DNA of 64,000 nt, from the IMG/VR virus record IMGVR_UViG_3300022213_000237, positions 62,001-126,000 of that record; one strand, written 5' to 3'. The notes beneath the pieces are model-generated. The model ran no database searches, had not been told where the DNA came from, and worked only from the letters and a program-made list of their open reading frames with translations. The DNA comes from a virus. The translations under genes were made by a program, and so were the position numbers. Below, in pieces: positions 62,778 to 64,000 of the stretch; position 1 is the stretch's first letter; every line of letters starts with the position of its first letter.

Positions 62778-64000
62778 TTAGAAACCATCAAAAGCCTTGA
62801 TGATTTCATCTAACGATTCATCTTTATCATGAGTGCTATTTACGTTAATAAAGCGGTAGTCTCCGACAACAAAACCAGGAGACGATTCCCACATGCTCTG
62901 TCCACACGCACTCTCAAAGAGGCCGATGGAAATTGAGTATTGGTCGGAGGGAATGAGGGCGCCGTTGGTGATTAAGATGGCGCCGTTACCCATATGAATT
63001 ACCGTGCCTACGTGAACGTGGCCGATAAAAAAGAGCTTGTATTCGTCGGCGTTAGGTAGGCTGGCGTTAATGCGATTGATTTGGGCCTCAAGATTTTTGG
63101 CATTGATGACACTGCCAGGATAGCCTGGATTCAACACCGTGTCTCCGTGGGTACCAAAACACCGCTGTCCAAAAGATTCGTAAGTCACGTATGGTTTTAA
63201 GGTGATGTCGAACTTAACGTTTTTAAGATTCTTAGCAGCGGTCTTAAGCGAGTAATAGATAATAGTAGCAAGGCTGTCTGTTTTTTCGTAAGTGGCACGA
63301 TCTTTATGACGTGAAGTAAAGCGATCGTGATTACCGGGAGCACAATCAACAATCACTTCCGAGAATTCCCCAGAAAAATATTCAATTGCTTGAAGTAGGA
63401 GGTGGATAGCACGAGCCACCTGTGCGGCGAGAATATCTCCATCTCGTAAATCATGAAGCTGGCCCTGGATGATGTCTCCAGCAAGATGAACACGCAATCT
63501 CGTCTCGCTTCTGTGGTCGCGTTTGTAATTACATACGGACTTGACCACATGGGCTAGCCGTCTAGCTTCTTCTACAGTCCCGTATTTAAGTGGACCATAT
63601 TTGGGGTCTAGATCGCTACCAAAATGAAGATCGCTTAGAAGTATGTTCAGCTCCCTCGTTATGCCTCCACGAGCTTTTTTAGGAGGCTTTACCGATAAGG
63701 CCTTCGATTTTGCGGCACCAATTTTATTCGATAACCCCTCAAATCTGTCCCAAAAGGCTTGTTCGCGTGCAGCCGTCTTTGCTTCTTTTCGATTCGTCGA
63801 GGCCGTGTCTCGTACTTGGACAGCACGTACCGGTATCTGTTTTCTGTCAGATAAGTCTCTAGAAAATGCGGCATCACGCAATGCTGTGAAGCCCCCAAGT
63901 TCTTTTATACGAGGAGCATTGTCTGATAACCATTTGTCTTCGTTTGCTTTCATGTACTTCTGAAGCTGGTTATATGCGAGGTCGTATTCTTTTACACCTA
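62778..64000 (-). CDS. metallophosphoesterase (calcineurin-like), 5' end outside the window
   Basis: The frame stays open to the right edge, and the residues before the first Met (VKEYDLAYNQLQKYMKANED) look coding, so the true start is probably beyond 64000; the first visible ATG is at 63953. Calcineurin-like motifs are present: LLSDLHFGSDLD, HLAGDIIQG, APGNHDRFTSRH and FIGHVHVGT. Phage enzymes of this plan are annotated as phosphoesterases or Mre11/SbcD-like nucleases. Substrate unknown. A basic helical N-terminal part (about 100 residues) precedes the catalytic domain. Confidence 0.85.
   Translation of the reverse strand, partial: GVKEYDLAYNQLQKYMKANEDKWLSDNAPRIKELGGFTALRDAAFSRDLSDRKQIPVRAVQVRDTASTNRKEAKTAAREQAFWDRFEGLSNKIGAAKSKALSVKPPKKARGGITRELNILLSDLHFGSDLDPKYGPLKYGTVEEARRLAHVVKSVCNYKRDHRSETRLRVHLAGDIIQGQLHDLRDGDILAAQVARAIHLLLQAIEYFSGEFSEVIVDCAPGNHDRFTSRHKDRATYEKTDSLATIIYYSLKTAAKNLKNVKFDITLKPYVTYESFGQRCFGTHGDTVLNPGYPGSVINAKNLEAQINRINASLPNADEYKLFFIGHVHVGTVIHMGNGAILITNGALIPSDQYSISIGLFESACGQSMWESSPGFVVGDYRFINVNSTHDKDESLDEIIKAFDGF

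Noticed and set aside
62409-63953. SbcCD-like pair (phosphoesterase plus coiled-coil gene)
   Set aside because: The 122-aa coiled-coil protein has no Walker motifs and is far too short for SbcC/gp46.
1-64000. tRNA genes
   Set aside because: I looked for T-loop-like GGTTCGAAT text and found only matches inside protein genes without acceptor stems; a covariance search would settle this.

Overview
The window is a 64 kb internal segment of a large tailed bacteriophage (caudovirus) genome. Evidence is the combination of virion genes (a LysM/gp25-like baseplate protein, a very large baseplate J-like protein, a tail-tube-like protein, a Gly-rich tail fibre), a GH108 endolysin, and an almost complete phage replisome (PolIII-alpha-type polymerase, DnaB-like helicase, Toprim primase, SSB, UvsX/RecA recombinase, ATP-dependent ligase, RNase H, dUTPase, Dda/RecD-like helicase). 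The baseplate J and tube-like proteins suggest a contractile tail; sheath, capsid and terminase are not in the window. Lipoprotein signal peptides and a spanin-like gene pair point to a Gram-negative host. Two tail proteins carry 'NDVW...HWDG' and Kelch repeats of kinds that I associate with myxobacteria and relatives, and one lipoprotein has DAG-rich text; this is only a hint about the host.

Layout. 2-142: 3' end of a + strand gene. 146-12192: a dense - strand run of about 35 mostly small early/accessory genes (Thg1-like tRNA-His guanylyltransferase, SpoT-like HD hydrolase, ParB-like protein read through a -1 frameshift, 2OG-Fe(II) oxygenase, AAA ATPase, thioredoxin, many zinc-knuckle and membrane microproteins). 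12259-12609: an isolated + strand gene closed by a bidirectional terminator. 12671-16938: a second - strand run (lipoproteins, BCS1-like AAA ATPase, zinc proteins). 17027-19480: + strand baseplate gene. 19487-26688: - strand run (secreted ClpP-like protease, RNase H, SF1 helicase, DUF932 protein, holin-like genes, HNH protein, dUTPase). 26786-41003: the + strand tail/lysis block. 40984-50261: - strand run (deformylase, MmcB-like nuclease, aminotransferase, DNA ligase, spanin-like pair, ClpP, intein-bearing helicase). 50484-52418: short divergent + strand unit (large zinc protein with a possible sigma-like segment). 52415-64000: - strand replication block (primase, recombinase, SSB, a polymerase gene broken in two, metallophosphoesterase running off the right edge).

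The most unusual feature is the polymerase. Its gene is physically split: the 5' piece ends in a 93-residue intein N-half, the 3' piece begins with a 36-residue intein C-half, and a freestanding HNH endonuclease gene lies between them, overlapping both. The polymerase must be rebuilt by protein trans-splicing. A second, contiguous LAGLIDADG intein sits inside the Walker A motif of the helicase.

Regulation. Sigma70-like promoters (TTGAC(A/T), 17-18 bp, TATAAT-like) precede several - strand genes. At five of them the -10 box lies only 6-7 nt before the ATG, which predicts leaderless mRNAs. The + strand structural units share a different upstream word, TAATCT-N6-CG. Many genes overlap by ATGA, and at least a dozen real-looking genes of 19-56 codons fill the gaps between larger ones. 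I saw no tRNA gene, CRISPR array, insertion sequence or integrase.
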